This document shows, in pieces, positions 49,238 through 57,896 of a stretch of DNA of 64,000 nt. This stretch comes from Anaeromusa acidaminophila DSM 3853. GTDB lineage: Bacteria > Bacillota > Negativicutes > Anaeromusales > Anaeromusaceae. A program made the position numbers and the translations under genes. The stretch is from positions 1 through 64,000 of the forward strand of contig NZ_KB894591.1 of NCBI RefSeq assembly GCF_000374545.1. The letters run 5' to 3'. The notes under the pieces are model-generated. The model saw nothing but the letters and a program-made list of their open reading frames with translations, searched no databases and was not told the DNA's origin. Within the stretch, counting starts at the first letter, position 1. Every line of letters starts with the position of its first letter.

Positions 49238-50104
49238 ATGCTGCGAATCGGTATATTCCCTAATAAAAATAAACCGTTAGCCAGAAATATTTTAAACACC
49301 CTGCTGCAGCTGATTACAGAACGAGGCGGACAAGGGCTGCTTCCAGAGTCATTAGGAACTGACTGGCTAGGAGATCAGGCTGCTTGTCCGGATGAAACCT
49401 TGCGGGAACAGATTGACCTGGCCATTACTCTGGGTGGAGACGGCACTTTGCTAAGTGTTTCCAGAAGACTGGCTTGCAGTGGCATCCCTATTTTGGGAAT
49501 TAACTTGGGACAACTTGGCTTCCTAGCAGACGTAGAGGTAGCCGAATTGGCCCAAAGCATGGATTGCCTTTTTTCTGGTTCCTATACGCTGCAGCAGCGC
49601 ATTATGGTGGAAGCCTGGGTAGAACGTGGCACAGAACGGGAATTCCTTTCGTATGCTATGAATGAAGTGGTAGTGACCAAAAGCGGCTTTTCCCGTCTGA
49701 TCGATTTGGAAATAGCGATGAAATGCGAACCGGTGACCAAATTCTCCGCCGACGGCGTGATTGTGGCTACGCCAACCGGTTCCACCGGGTATTCGCTCTC
49801 CGCTGGAGGGCCGATTGTGCATCCAGAACTAGATGTGCTGCTGCTGACGCCAATCTGCTCGAATACTTTGCATGCAAGACCATTTGTCATTCCAGGGCAC
49901 GAAGAACTGTGTATTCGAGTACCTGCGCCTCAAGGAGATATTTTAGTTACCGCCGATGGACAAAACGGGTATCATGTGCAACCGGGAGAATCGATTTGCA
50001 TTCGTCGAGCTGCCGCCAAAACGCCGTTCATTCGTTTGCCGGGAACTTCTTATTATGAGGCGCTACGCCGTAAACTTTGGAGAAACTATGAAGATCGCGA
50101 TTAA
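49238..50104 (+). CDS. nadK: NAD kinase
   Basis: 288 residues. GGDGTLL motif, NLGQLGFLADVE, and TPTGSTGYSLSAGGPIVHP. Phosphorylates NAD to NADP. AAGGAGG upstream. The 3' end overlaps the next gene by 17 bases. Confidence 0.96.
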   Translation: MLRIGIFPNKNKPLARNILNTLLQLITERGGQGLLPESLGTDWLGDQAACPDETLREQIDLAITLGGDGTLLSVSRRLACSGIPILGINLGQLGFLADVEVAELAQSMDCLFSGSYTLQQRIMVEAWVERGTEREFLSYAMNEVVVTKSGFSRLIDLEIAMKCEPVTKFSADGVIVATPTGSTGYSLSAGGPIVHPELDVLLLTPICSNTLHARPFVIPGHEELCIRVPAPQGDILVTADGQNGYHVQPGESICIRRAAAKTPFIRLPGTSYYEALRRKLWRNYEDRD

Positions 50105-50654
50105 TGGTCTTGCTATTTGGCAGTCCTTGTTTTTGTCCAAGCTTGCTTCGGTTCGTTTCGCTGTCGACGCAACTGCCGGTAATGGCCATGACACCTTGTT
50201 CTTGGCTGCCTCTACGCAGCCGGGCTGCCGCATCTGGGCATTGGATATTCAAGCGCAGGCGTTGGAGAAAACAAAGGCTCGTTTGACGGAAGCCCAACTG
50301 CAGGATAAAGTTACTCTTTGCTGTCACAGCCATGAGGAACTGAGGAAAGTCCTTCCGGAAGCGCCTGATTGTATTGTTTTTAATCTTGGCTATTTACCAG
50401 GGGGAGATCATAGCATGACGACGCAGGCGGTTACTACGCTGCCTGCCTTGGAGCAAGCCCTGCAATTGTTGCGTCCCGGCGGCTGGTGCAGTGTTATGCT
50501 ATATCCAGGTCATAAAGCTGGCAAAGAGGAACGGCAACAGATTTTGTCATGGGCGTCCTCTCTAGAACGCACTGCTGCCAGTGCAAGCCATTGGCATATG
50601 TTGAATCATCAAGAAGGCGCCCCGGAACTGCTCTTGTTAGAAAAGCCGTGTTAG
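50088..50654 (+). CDS. mnmM: YtqB/MnmM-type SAM methyltransferase
   Basis: 188 residues. SAM motif DATAGNGHDTLFLA and the family block NLGYLPGGDHSMTT. The Bacillus homologue YtqB (MnmM) is reported to methylate 5-aminomethyl-2-thiouridine in tRNA. This would use the product of MnmA, encoded 19 kb upstream. ATG 50088 is selected; longer forms would lie inside nadK. Confidence 0.85.
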   Translation: MKIAINGLAIWQSLFLSKLASVRFAVDATAGNGHDTLFLAASTQPGCRIWALDIQAQALEKTKARLTEAQLQDKVTLCCHSHEELRKVLPEAPDCIVFNLGYLPGGDHSMTTQAVTTLPALEQALQLLRPGGWCSVMLYPGHKAGKEERQQILSWASSLERTAASASHWHMLNHQEGAPELLLLEKPC

Positions 50655-50697
50655 ACTGAGAACGGCACAGGAGTAAAGTGAGTAAATAGAGGGTACG

Positions 50698-50730
50698 CCG
50701 AAGGTTCCATAATGGAGCCTTCGGTTTTTA
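50698..50730 (+). terminator. Terminator after mnmM
   Basis: 12-bp stem CCGAAGGTTCCA / TGGAGCCTTCGG (one G-T pair) with TAA loop and five T. Confidence 0.92.
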
Positions 50731-50808
50731 AATATATTCTTCCTAGCCAGCTTTTCCGCTCTGAGTGTCGTTTCTATTGAATAAATCACCACTGCCTTGC
50801 TCTTTTTC

Positions 50809-50837
50809 TGGATAAATATTCATTTATAAGGTACACT
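50809..50837 (+). promoter_or_regulatory. Possible argR promoter with overlapping ARG-box-like palindrome
   Basis: TGGATA, 17 bases, TACACT, a weak promoter. The spacer holds ATAAAT-ATTC-ATTTAT (50812-50827), which resembles the AT-rich palindromic ARG box. A second partial match (TGAATGTTAATTTTGAT) lies at about 50847-50863. Autorepression by ArgR is inferred. The rest of the 249-base gap holds only the mnmM terminator. Confidence 0.4.
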
Positions 50838-50903
50838 ATAAGCAATGAATGTTAATTTTGATTATTAGGGCTTCTTAAAGATGGAGAAAGAGGTGCAAGG
50901 GCA

Positions 50904-51353
50904 GTGAAAATATTACGTCATGCGAAAATCAAGGAAATCGTCGAACAACAAGTAATCGAAACCCAAGAGGAACTGGCGGAATCACTGCGCAGCCATGGCA
51001 TCGAAGTGACACAGGCTACAGTATCTCGCGATATTAAAGAGCTGCGCTTGATTAAAGTTCCTACTGGCGATGGTCGTTATCGCTATGCCTACCCGATGGA
51101 ACAAAGTTTGCTTTTTTCTCAATCCCGAATGGAACGGATGTTTCGCGACTCGGTAGTAGCTATTGACTATAGCGAAAATATTATCGTTTTAAAAACCTTG
51201 CCTGGCGGAGGACAAGCGGTAGCCGCCACCATTGACCATGCTAAGTGGCCGGAAGTGATCGGTACAGTAGCTGGTGATGACAATATTTTAGTAGTGGTCA
51301 AGCCCGCGCAAGCGGCGCCAACAGTTGCGGATCGTTTCCGAGGACTTCTCTAG
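50904..51353 (+). CDS. argR: Arginine repressor ArgR/AhrC
   Basis: 149 residues. N-terminal winged helix (LAESLRSHGIEVTQATVSRDIKELRL) and C-terminal arginine-binding, hexamer-forming domain (GTVAGDDNILVVV). Controls arginine genes. GTG start after a weak GAAAGAGGTG. argR-recN is the Bacillus order. Confidence 0.95.
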   Translation: MKILRHAKIKEIVEQQVIETQEELAESLRSHGIEVTQATVSRDIKELRLIKVPTGDGRYRYAYPMEQSLLFSQSRMERMFRDSVVAIDYSENIIVLKTLPGGGQAVAATIDHAKWPEVIGTVAGDDNILVVVKPAQAAPTVADRFRGLL

Positions 51354-51365
51354 AGGTGTCTAAGC

Positions 51366-53051
51366 ATGTTAAAACGTTTAGGAGTTACACAGTTTGCTAT
51401 AATTGAACAAGCATCCCTGTCTTTTACTACGGGTTTCAACGTACTCACAGGTGAAACCGGCGCTGGTAAATCCATCTTAATTGATGCTTTGAATGCCGTT
51501 TTAGGAGGCAGAGCCTCTTTGGAATGGGTTCGTCAAGGAGCGGATGCCTTTCGCGTGGAAGCTGTTTTTTCTCACCCCTGGGGGGAAGAGGTGGAATCCC
51601 TCTTAAAAGAACAAGAAATTCCTCGTGAAGATGAAGAACTTATTCTTGTGCGGCGCTACAGCACCTCCGGCAAAAGCCGCGCTTTAATCAACGGCTGTCA
51701 AGTTCCTTTAGCCGTATTACGCCAACTAGGCCTGCTGCTTGCCGATATGCATGGACAGCATGAAAATCAAACTGTGTTGGATCCAGCCTTTCAATTATTC
51801 CTCCTTGATTCGTTTGCACCGGAAATTACGCCTCTTCTGTCTTCCTATCGGCAGTCTTATGATCGTTGGAGAACGTTGACGGCAGAAAAAAGAAAACTGG
51901 AAGCCCAAGAACAAGAGCGCGAGCAGCGGATGGACCTCTTGCGCTGGCAGCTGCAGGAAATCAACCAAGGTGCATTGCAAAAAGGGGAAGATCAGGAATT
52001 GGCGCAACAAGAAAAGCGCCTTGCTAATGCGGAAAAGTTGGCCGCTTCTTTGGAACGAGCGGTTTTACAGTTGAATGGAAATGAAGAAGAAACGCCTGGC
52101 GCCTTGGCTCTGTTGTATAAAGCCCGGCAAGAACTAGAGCAGATCAATCGTTTTGATGATTGTCAGGAACAATGCAAAGTCCTGGATGATTTTTTATACC
52201 AATTAGAAGATGTTTCTGCTATACTTCGTGAACGGTTAGAAGAAATAGAATATAATCCGCAAAAGCTGGGTAAAATACAAGAGCGCCTGTCTTTATTGCA
52301 AAAGCTCAAACGCAAATATGGGCCGGAATTGGAAGATGTTTTAAACTACGCGGCTCAGGCGCAGGAAGAATTGGACTCTTTACTTTCGGGGGAAGACCGC
52401 TTAGCGGAACTGAGCCGCGAATGTGAGGCGGCCCTGGAAGAAGCTTGGATACAAGCGCGCCGGCTGCACGCAAAAAGACGACAAACGGCTCCCGAGTTGG
52501 AAGCAAAATTAGCGTCTCACTTGCAGGATCTTGGCATGACGCCAACGCTGCAATTTGCGATTGATGAAACTTCAGAATTGGGACCGGATGGTTGTGACCG
52601 CGTAGAATTATTGTTTTCAGCTAATACAGGCGAAGCTCCTAAGGCATTGCAGAAAATTGCCTCCGGCGGCGAGCTTTCGCGTTTGGCGCTGGCTATTAAA
52701 TCCGTTGGCGCCGCTTGCAGCGGTACGCCAACTATGATCTTTGACGAAATCGACAGCGGTCTTGGCGGCCGAGCGGCCCAGCAAGTGGCGGATAAGATTG
52801 CCGCCATCGCCCAAAGCAAACAAGTGCTATGCATTACCCACCTGCCGCAGTTGGCTCTTGTTGCCGATCGGCATATTCATCTGGTGAAAGAAGAGGTGGA
52901 TGGTCGTACGCAAACACGACCAGTCCGTTTGGAAGAATTTGAACGCGTAAACGAGTTGGCGCGAATGTTCTACGGAGATGCGGTAACTCCGGAACTTCTT
53001 TCTGCGACAGCCCGTTTATTGGAACAATATCAGCAACAGGATAAAAAATAA
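51366..53051 (+). CDS. recN: DNA repair ATPase RecN
   Basis: 561 residues, SMC-like. Walker A GETGAGKSI, long coiled coil (about 150-370), signature ASGGELSRLALAIK, Walker B IFDEIDSGLGG. Holds broken ends in double-strand break repair. Confidence 0.96.
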   Translation: MLKRLGVTQFAIIEQASLSFTTGFNVLTGETGAGKSILIDALNAVLGGRASLEWVRQGADAFRVEAVFSHPWGEEVESLLKEQEIPREDEELILVRRYSTSGKSRALINGCQVPLAVLRQLGLLLADMHGQHENQTVLDPAFQLFLLDSFAPEITPLLSSYRQSYDRWRTLTAEKRKLEAQEQEREQRMDLLRWQLQEINQGALQKGEDQELAQQEKRLANAEKLAASLERAVLQLNGNEEETPGALALLYKARQELEQINRFDDCQEQCKVLDDFLYQLEDVSAILRERLEEIEYNPQKLGKIQERLSLLQKLKRKYGPELEDVLNYAAQAQEELDSLLSGEDRLAELSRECEAALEEAWIQARRLHAKRRQTAPELEAKLASHLQDLGMTPTLQFAIDETSELGPDGCDRVELLFSANTGEAPKALQKIASGGELSRLALAIKSVGAACSGTPTMIFDEIDSGLGGRAAQQVADKIAAIAQSKQVLCITHLPQLALVADRHIHLVKEEVDGRTQTRPVRLEEFERVNELARMFYGDAVTPELLSATARLLEQYQQQDKK

Positions 53052-53058
53052 ACATTTC

Positions 53059-53087
53059 AGCTCCTGCGTTCTGCAGGAGCTTCTTTC
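53059..53087 (+). terminator. Probable terminator after recN
   Basis: 9-bp stem AGCTCCTGC / GCAGGAGCT with a five-base loop, then a short mixed T run (TCTTTC). Confidence 0.6.
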
Positions 53088-53154
53088 AACAAGAAGAAAC
53101 TTTATAGTTTGACAAGAAGATGTTTGTTAAAAGCAAGTTAAAGGAGGGAAAACG

Positions 53155-53826
53155 ATGCAAGAAGAACAACGCATTCGTATTTTTATTGGAGAGTTTGGCA
53201 GCGGCAAAACCGAACTAGCTCTAAACTACAGCGCCTGGCTGCGCGATCAGGGTTTGAAAACGGCTGTAGTTGATTTAGATGTAATAAAGCCGTATTTTCG
53301 CACCCGCGAAAGCCAACAATGGCTGACGCAAAAAGAGATTGAGCTGGTAGCTCCGGAATCGCGTTTAGCTCACAGCGATTTGCCGATTTTGCCGCCGCAA
53401 TTTCAGCGGGTAGCCGCTGATGCATCATACCAGGTTGTAGTTGACGTAGGTGGAGGCGACGCAGCCATTGCGTTGGGTCAATACCAGAGTATGCTGGAAA
53501 AGCAAGGGTATGAGGCGTGGATGATTATCAACACGCGCCGCCCTTTTACGCAATCGGTTGCGGAAATTTGTCAGCGTTCCCAGGAAATTACGAGTGTTGC
53601 CAAGCTGCAACTCAGCGGACTGGTTTGCAATACAAATTTGGGAGCAGAAACTACCTGGGCGGAAGTGGAAGAAGGTATTGCCATTGTCGAAAAAGCCGCT
53701 CAAGAATTATCATTACCTTTACGCATGGTCGTAGTACCCCAGTGGCTTGCCCAACAAGCGGCTGCACTGACGCATCGAGTTTTCGTCTTGGAGCCGCAAA
53801 CTCGCTATCCGTGGATGGAAATTTAA
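53155..53826 (+). CDS. P-loop ATPase of unknown function (MinD/CobQ-like)
   Basis: 223 residues, soluble. Walker A GEFGSGKT (12-19), an Asp pair in VVDLDVIKP (D40, D42), and Walker B VVVDVGGGD (D97). This layout is that of SIMIBI-class NTPases such as CobQ/MinD relatives, but the deviant-Walker lysine of MinD is absent. No partner gene is obvious: recN ends before it and nudF follows under a 67-base gap. I cannot give a function. Strong AAAGGAGGG. Confidence 0.8.
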   Translation: MQEEQRIRIFIGEFGSGKTELALNYSAWLRDQGLKTAVVDLDVIKPYFRTRESQQWLTQKEIELVAPESRLAHSDLPILPPQFQRVAADASYQVVVDVGGGDAAIALGQYQSMLEKQGYEAWMIINTRRPFTQSVAEICQRSQEITSVAKLQLSGLVCNTNLGAETTWAEVEEGIAIVEKAAQELSLPLRMVVVPQWLAQQAAALTHRVFVLEPQTRYPWMEI

Positions 53827-53893
53827 ACAATCACTGACTCCTTGGGGAATAATAATATTTTAGTAGTAAAGATGCAGAAGAAGAGGTAGAGAG

Positions 53894-54433
53894 ATGAATT
53901 TGAAAGAAGAGAAAATTGCTTCGAAAAATGTTTTTACCGGGCGTATGCTCCATGTACAGGTAGATGATGTGCGTCTGCCGGATGGACGGGAAGCTACGCG
54001 CGAGTTGGTACGGCATCCTGGGGCAGCCGCCGTTGTGCCGATACTGCCGGACGGACGGATTGTGCTGGTTCGACAGTTCCGTTATCCATTAGGGCGAGAA
54101 ACGCTGGAAATTCCGGCAGGTAAGCTGGAACCAGGAGAGGATCCCCAAGAATGCGTACTTCGTGAACTGCAGGAGGAAGCCGGCTATAAAGCGGAAGTCA
54201 TTAAACACCTTTCTACGATTTGCACGGCTCCCGGTTTTACGGATGAAGTCATTCATCTTTATGAAGCTAGCCAGTTACAGCCGAGCCAGCTACAGCCTGA
54301 TGACGATGAGTTTTTACAAGTCCAGGTATTCACGCCGGACGAAATACGGCAAATGATTCATTCCGGCGAAATTGAAGACGCCAAAACTATCGTTTCATTG
54401 CTGCTGTATGGAGCTAACGGAGGCGGTCTATGA
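53894..54433 (+). CDS. nudF: ADP-ribose pyrophosphatase (Nudix)
   Basis: 179 residues. Complete Nudix box in GKLEPGEDPQECVLRELQEEAGY. N-terminal strand pair and HPGAAAVVPILPDGRIVLVRQFR are typical of NudF. Cleaves ADP-ribose to AMP and ribose 5-phosphate. Its end overlaps the endoQ start (ATGA), as in Bacillus relatives with nudF and yqxK close together. Confidence 0.93.
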   Translation: MNLKEEKIASKNVFTGRMLHVQVDDVRLPDGREATRELVRHPGAAAVVPILPDGRIVLVRQFRYPLGRETLEIPAGKLEPGEDPQECVLRELQEEAGYKAEVIKHLSTICTAPGFTDEVIHLYEASQLQPSQLQPDDDEFLQVQVFTPDEIRQMIHSGEIEDAKTIVSLLLYGANGGGL

Positions 54434-55605
54434 ATCCCGTATATGGGGACTTGCATATTCACGTAGGTAAGGCGCAAGGGCGTTGGGTAAAAATCCCTAC
54501 CTCCAAGAACCTCACGAGCGAAAACATTTTGGAAGAAGCCGCCCAACGTAAAGGTCTACAACTGATCGGCATTGTTGATGTGCTCAGTCCTTGGGTAGAT
54601 GGCGATTGGCAGCAGTTGTTGGATGAAGGCCGCCTGCGTTTGCTGCCAGGAGGCGGTTACCGCTACGAAGAAGCGTTGACTCTGCTGCCGGGAGCGGAAA
54701 TTGAAACAGCCGAAGCAGACGGCTCTTTAGCGCATACTCTTTTGTTTTTGCCAAGTCTAGCGGAAATCAGGCAGTTGCGTAAGCTCTTAACGCCTCATAT
54801 ACGCAATCTCCATCTTAGCTCCCAGAATGCGCATCTCTCTTTAGCGCAGCTTTTGGAGCTGACTCATTCCTTAGAGCCTATTGTCATTCCCGCCCATGTT
54901 TTTACGCCGCACAAAAGTCTTTTCGGCTGCTGCACGAATCGCCTGGCGCAGCTATTAACGGAAAAACAGCTTACTTGGCTGGACGCCATTGAACTGGGCT
55001 TAAGCGCCGATACTTTTTTAGCGGATTGCCTGCAAGAACTAAGCAGCTACTCCTTTTTGAGTAATTCAGACGCACATTCTTTGGATAAAATCGCCAGAGA
55101 ATATAATGTTTTTTCGCTCAAGCAGATTGATTTTACGTGTTTTCGCCAAGCTTTGCGCCGCCAGGGAGAAAATAAAATTCTAGCCAACTACGGACTGGAT
55201 CCCCGTCTGGGAAAATACTATCGCACGGTTTGCGCTCAATGCGGCACATTGTGGGATTCGACGCAATGCAAATGCAGCGCTTGCGGCTGCCAACGCAGCA
55301 CCAGCGGCGTCTGGGAGCGCATCCAAGGCATCGCCGATGGGGACAAGCCTCAACATCCTGAACATCGCCCGCCCTATTACCACCAAATCCCTCTTTCCTT
55401 TGTACCTGGATTGGGTCCGAAAGCGAAAGTTCAGCTGCTTCAAGCGTTTGGAAGTGAAATGAAGGTATGTCATGATTCTAGCTTAGCAGAGCTGACCGCT
55501 GTACTGGGAGAACGAAAAGGTAAAATTCTTTGGCAAGTGCTGCAGCGGGAGATAACGTTCTCTCAAGGCGGGGGCGGTTCTTATGGCCGCGTACATTTAT
55601 CATAA
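54430..55605 (+). CDS. Endonuclease Q-family PHP nuclease
   Basis: 391 residues. PHP metal motif DLHIHVGKAQGR, later IPAHVFTPHKSLFG and SNSDAHSL. A zinc-ribbon follows (CAQCGTLWDSTQCKCSACGC), then a C-terminal helix-hairpin-helix (PGLGPKAKVQLLQAF). This order is that of EndoQ, which nicks DNA 5' of deaminated bases; it was first studied in archaea. Activity is inferred from family. Confidence 0.88.
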   Translation: MNPVYGDLHIHVGKAQGRWVKIPTSKNLTSENILEEAAQRKGLQLIGIVDVLSPWVDGDWQQLLDEGRLRLLPGGGYRYEEALTLLPGAEIETAEADGSLAHTLLFLPSLAEIRQLRKLLTPHIRNLHLSSQNAHLSLAQLLELTHSLEPIVIPAHVFTPHKSLFGCCTNRLAQLLTEKQLTWLDAIELGLSADTFLADCLQELSSYSFLSNSDAHSLDKIAREYNVFSLKQIDFTCFRQALRRQGENKILANYGLDPRLGKYYRTVCAQCGTLWDSTQCKCSACGCQRSTSGVWERIQGIADGDKPQHPEHRPPYYHQIPLSFVPGLGPKAKVQLLQAFGSEMKVCHDSSLAELTAVLGERKGKILWQVLQREITFSQGGGGSYGRVHLS

Positions 55606-55632
55606 ATTTAGAATTATGTAAAAGGATTTTCC

Positions 55633-55661
55633 TTACATACAGAGAATATACATAATATTAT
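55633..55661 (+). promoter_or_regulatory. Possible promoter of xerD
   Basis: TTACAT, 17 bases, TATTAT in the AT-rich endoQ-xerD gap. Confidence 0.45.
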
Positions 55662-55721
55662 AGATTTTAAGATTTTTGACCCAAAGAGGCTCAGCAGAAT
55701 AATGCGAAAAGGGTGGTGGCA

Positions 55722-56609
55722 ATGGAGAATTATGTGCAGCAATTCATTTCGTATTTGGCGAGTGAACGGGGGCTGGCCCAAAATACGCTGGAGTCCTACG
55801 GCAGGGATTTACGTTACTTCCAGCAGTATTTAGAAGCCAAACGGCTTACCTTCGCCACTGGCTCCACAAACGAGATTATCCGTACCTATCTGGATGAACT
55901 CAAAAAACAAGGGAAGGCTGTTTCCACAATTTCTCGCAATTTAGCTGCACTCAAATCCTTTTACCAGTATCTGCTGAAGGAACAGTATCTAGATGCGGAC
56001 CCGGCATCGAAAATTGAATCGCCTAAGTTGGAAAAAAAGCTGCCTCAAGTACTCAGCGTGCAGCAAGTAGAATTGCTATTGAAACAACCTAATATTAATC
56101 TACCCGCCGGCTTACGCGATAAAGCCATGTTGGAACTTCTTTACGCCACAGGCATTCGTGTATCAGAATTAATAACCATCAATGTAAACGATGTGAATTT
56201 AGAGCTTGGTTATATTAAGTGTTTTGGCCGAGGATCCAAAGAGCGAGTTGTACCTCTGGGGTCTATTGCTTCCAAATGCGTAAGCCATTACTTGCGTAAA
56301 GGCCGTACGGCGTTGGTGCGCAGCAAACAAGAGGAAGCTATGTTTGTTAATCATCATGGCCGACGTTTAACGCGGCAGGGCTTTTGGAAAATCATTAAAA
56401 AATACGCCTTAGAAGCCCATATCGACCAAAAAATCACGCCCCATACGCTGCGCCACTCTTTTGCTACTCATTTGCTGGAAAACGGCGCAGATTTGCGCTC
56501 GGTTCAGGAAATGCTGGGACATGCGGATATCTCTACTACCCAGATTTATACGCATGTTACTAAAAACCGTCTTAAAGAAGTTTATGACAAGGCCCACCCG
56601 CGGGCTTGA
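55722..56609 (+). CDS. xerD: Site-specific tyrosine recombinase XerD
   Basis: 295 residues. SAM-like core-binding domain (residues 1-85), then the catalytic domain with Arg in YATGIRVSELI, HTLRHSFATHLL, the His of MLGHADISTTQIY and the Tyr of YTHV. Works with XerC at dif to resolve chromosome dimers. Next to deoB as in Bacillus, which supports XerD over a phage integrase. ATG 55722 fits GGGTGG better than GTG 55713. Confidence 0.92.
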   Translation: MENYVQQFISYLASERGLAQNTLESYGRDLRYFQQYLEAKRLTFATGSTNEIIRTYLDELKKQGKAVSTISRNLAALKSFYQYLLKEQYLDADPASKIESPKLEKKLPQVLSVQQVELLLKQPNINLPAGLRDKAMLELLYATGIRVSELITINVNDVNLELGYIKCFGRGSKERVVPLGSIASKCVSHYLRKGRTALVRSKQEEAMFVNHHGRRLTRQGFWKIIKKYALEAHIDQKITPHTLRHSFATHLLENGADLRSVQEMLGHADISTTQIYTHVTKNRLKEVYDKAHPRA

Positions 56610-56708
56610 AACGAGTCGCGCTAAAACGCAGCTAAGGCAGGGCCGACGCAGACTGTTTGTCAGTTTGCCAAGGCTCTGTCCTATTTTATGACATAGGGAG
56701 GAACAAGT

Positions 56709-57896
56709 ATGTTTCGACGTATATTTTTAGTAGTGCTTGATAGTGTCGGTATTGGTGCGCTTCCCGATGCGCCGCGTTACGGAGATGCGGGAGCTCATAC
56801 ATTAGGCCATATAGCCGCTGCAATGCAAGGACTGCATTTGCCGCAACTGCAACGACTGGGGCTGGGCCTCATTGATAAATTGCAGGGAGTTCCTCCTTGT
56901 GACCATCCGTTGGCTTCTTACGGGAAAATGGCGGAACTCTCTGTTAATAAGGATACTACGAGCGGTCATTGGGAATTGGCAGGCACACCGGTAATGGAAG
57001 CATTTCCTGTTTATCCGCAAGGCTTTCCAGAAGAAATTACCGCTTCTTTCTGCCAGCGTATTGGCCGCGGTATTTTAGGCAACAAAGCTGCCTCCGGTAC
57101 GGTGATTATCGAGGAATTGGGAGAAGAGCACCTGCGCACTGGCTTTCCTATTGTCTATACTTCTGCGGACAGCGTGTTTCAGATTGCATCGCACGAAGAA
57201 GTAGTGCCTCTAGAGCAACTATATAAATGGTGTCAAATAGCGCGGCAAGAAATTCTGACAGGCAAGCACGCTGTCGGGCGGGTTATTGCCAGACCTTTTA
57301 TTGGAACTCCCGGAAAGTTTTCTCGCACTCCTCACAGACACGATTACAGCCTGCCTATGCCGCAGCCTAATTTATTCAGTCGTCTTACCGCAGCTGGCTT
57401 GACGACAGTAGCATTGGGAAAGATCGGAGATATCTATGCCGGTCAATTCTTTAATCATGCCGAAGGAACACTAAACAACGAGGATGGCCTGAAAAAATTG
57501 CAATTTTGGCTCTGCGATCATTCTTGGAGCGGTGTGACGGTTTTGAATTTAGTTGATTTTGATATGCTTTATGGACATCGCAATGATGCTAAGGGATACG
57601 CGAATGCGTTAGAAGCGGTGGATCATCGACTGGCGGAACTCTTGCCTCAGCTTGCCGGGGATGATTTGCTGCTGCTCACGGCGGATCACGGCTGCGATCC
57701 GCTGCATCCCGGCACCGACCACACGCGCGAATATGTGCCGCTGCTGGCGTATTCTCCACAGCGCATTGGAACTGCTCTAGGAATTCGCAATACCTTTGCG
57801 GATGTGTCAGCTACCATTTTGGAGAATTTCCGCTTAGAGCCCTTAGAAGCGGGGAGTAGCTTTCTAAACTTGCTGCAAGGGAGATATCCTGCATGA
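56709..57896 (+). CDS. deoB: Phosphopentomutase
   Basis: 395 residues, alkaline-phosphatase fold. Metal sites in DSVGIGALPDA, DTTSGHWE and TADHGCDPLHPGTDHTRE. Interconverts (deoxy)ribose 1- and 5-phosphate. GGGAGG before the ATG. ATGA overlap with the nucleoside phosphorylase. Confidence 0.96.
   Translation: MFRRIFLVVLDSVGIGALPDAPRYGDAGAHTLGHIAAAMQGLHLPQLQRLGLGLIDKLQGVPPCDHPLASYGKMAELSVNKDTTSGHWELAGTPVMEAFPVYPQGFPEEITASFCQRIGRGILGNKAASGTVIIEELGEEHLRTGFPIVYTSADSVFQIASHEEVVPLEQLYKWCQIARQEILTGKHAVGRVIARPFIGTPGKFSRTPHRHDYSLPMPQPNLFSRLTAAGLTTVALGKIGDIYAGQFFNHAEGTLNNEDGLKKLQFWLCDHSWSGVTVLNLVDFDMLYGHRNDAKGYANALEAVDHRLAELLPQLAGDDLLLLTADHGCDPLHPGTDHTREYVPLLAYSPQRIGTALGIRNTFADVSATILENFRLEPLEAGSSFLNLLQGRYPA

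Noticed and set aside
56637..56695. Hairpin between xerD and deoB
   Set aside because: Nine pairs with two G-T pairs and a long loop, followed by only a short T run; too weak to call a terminator.
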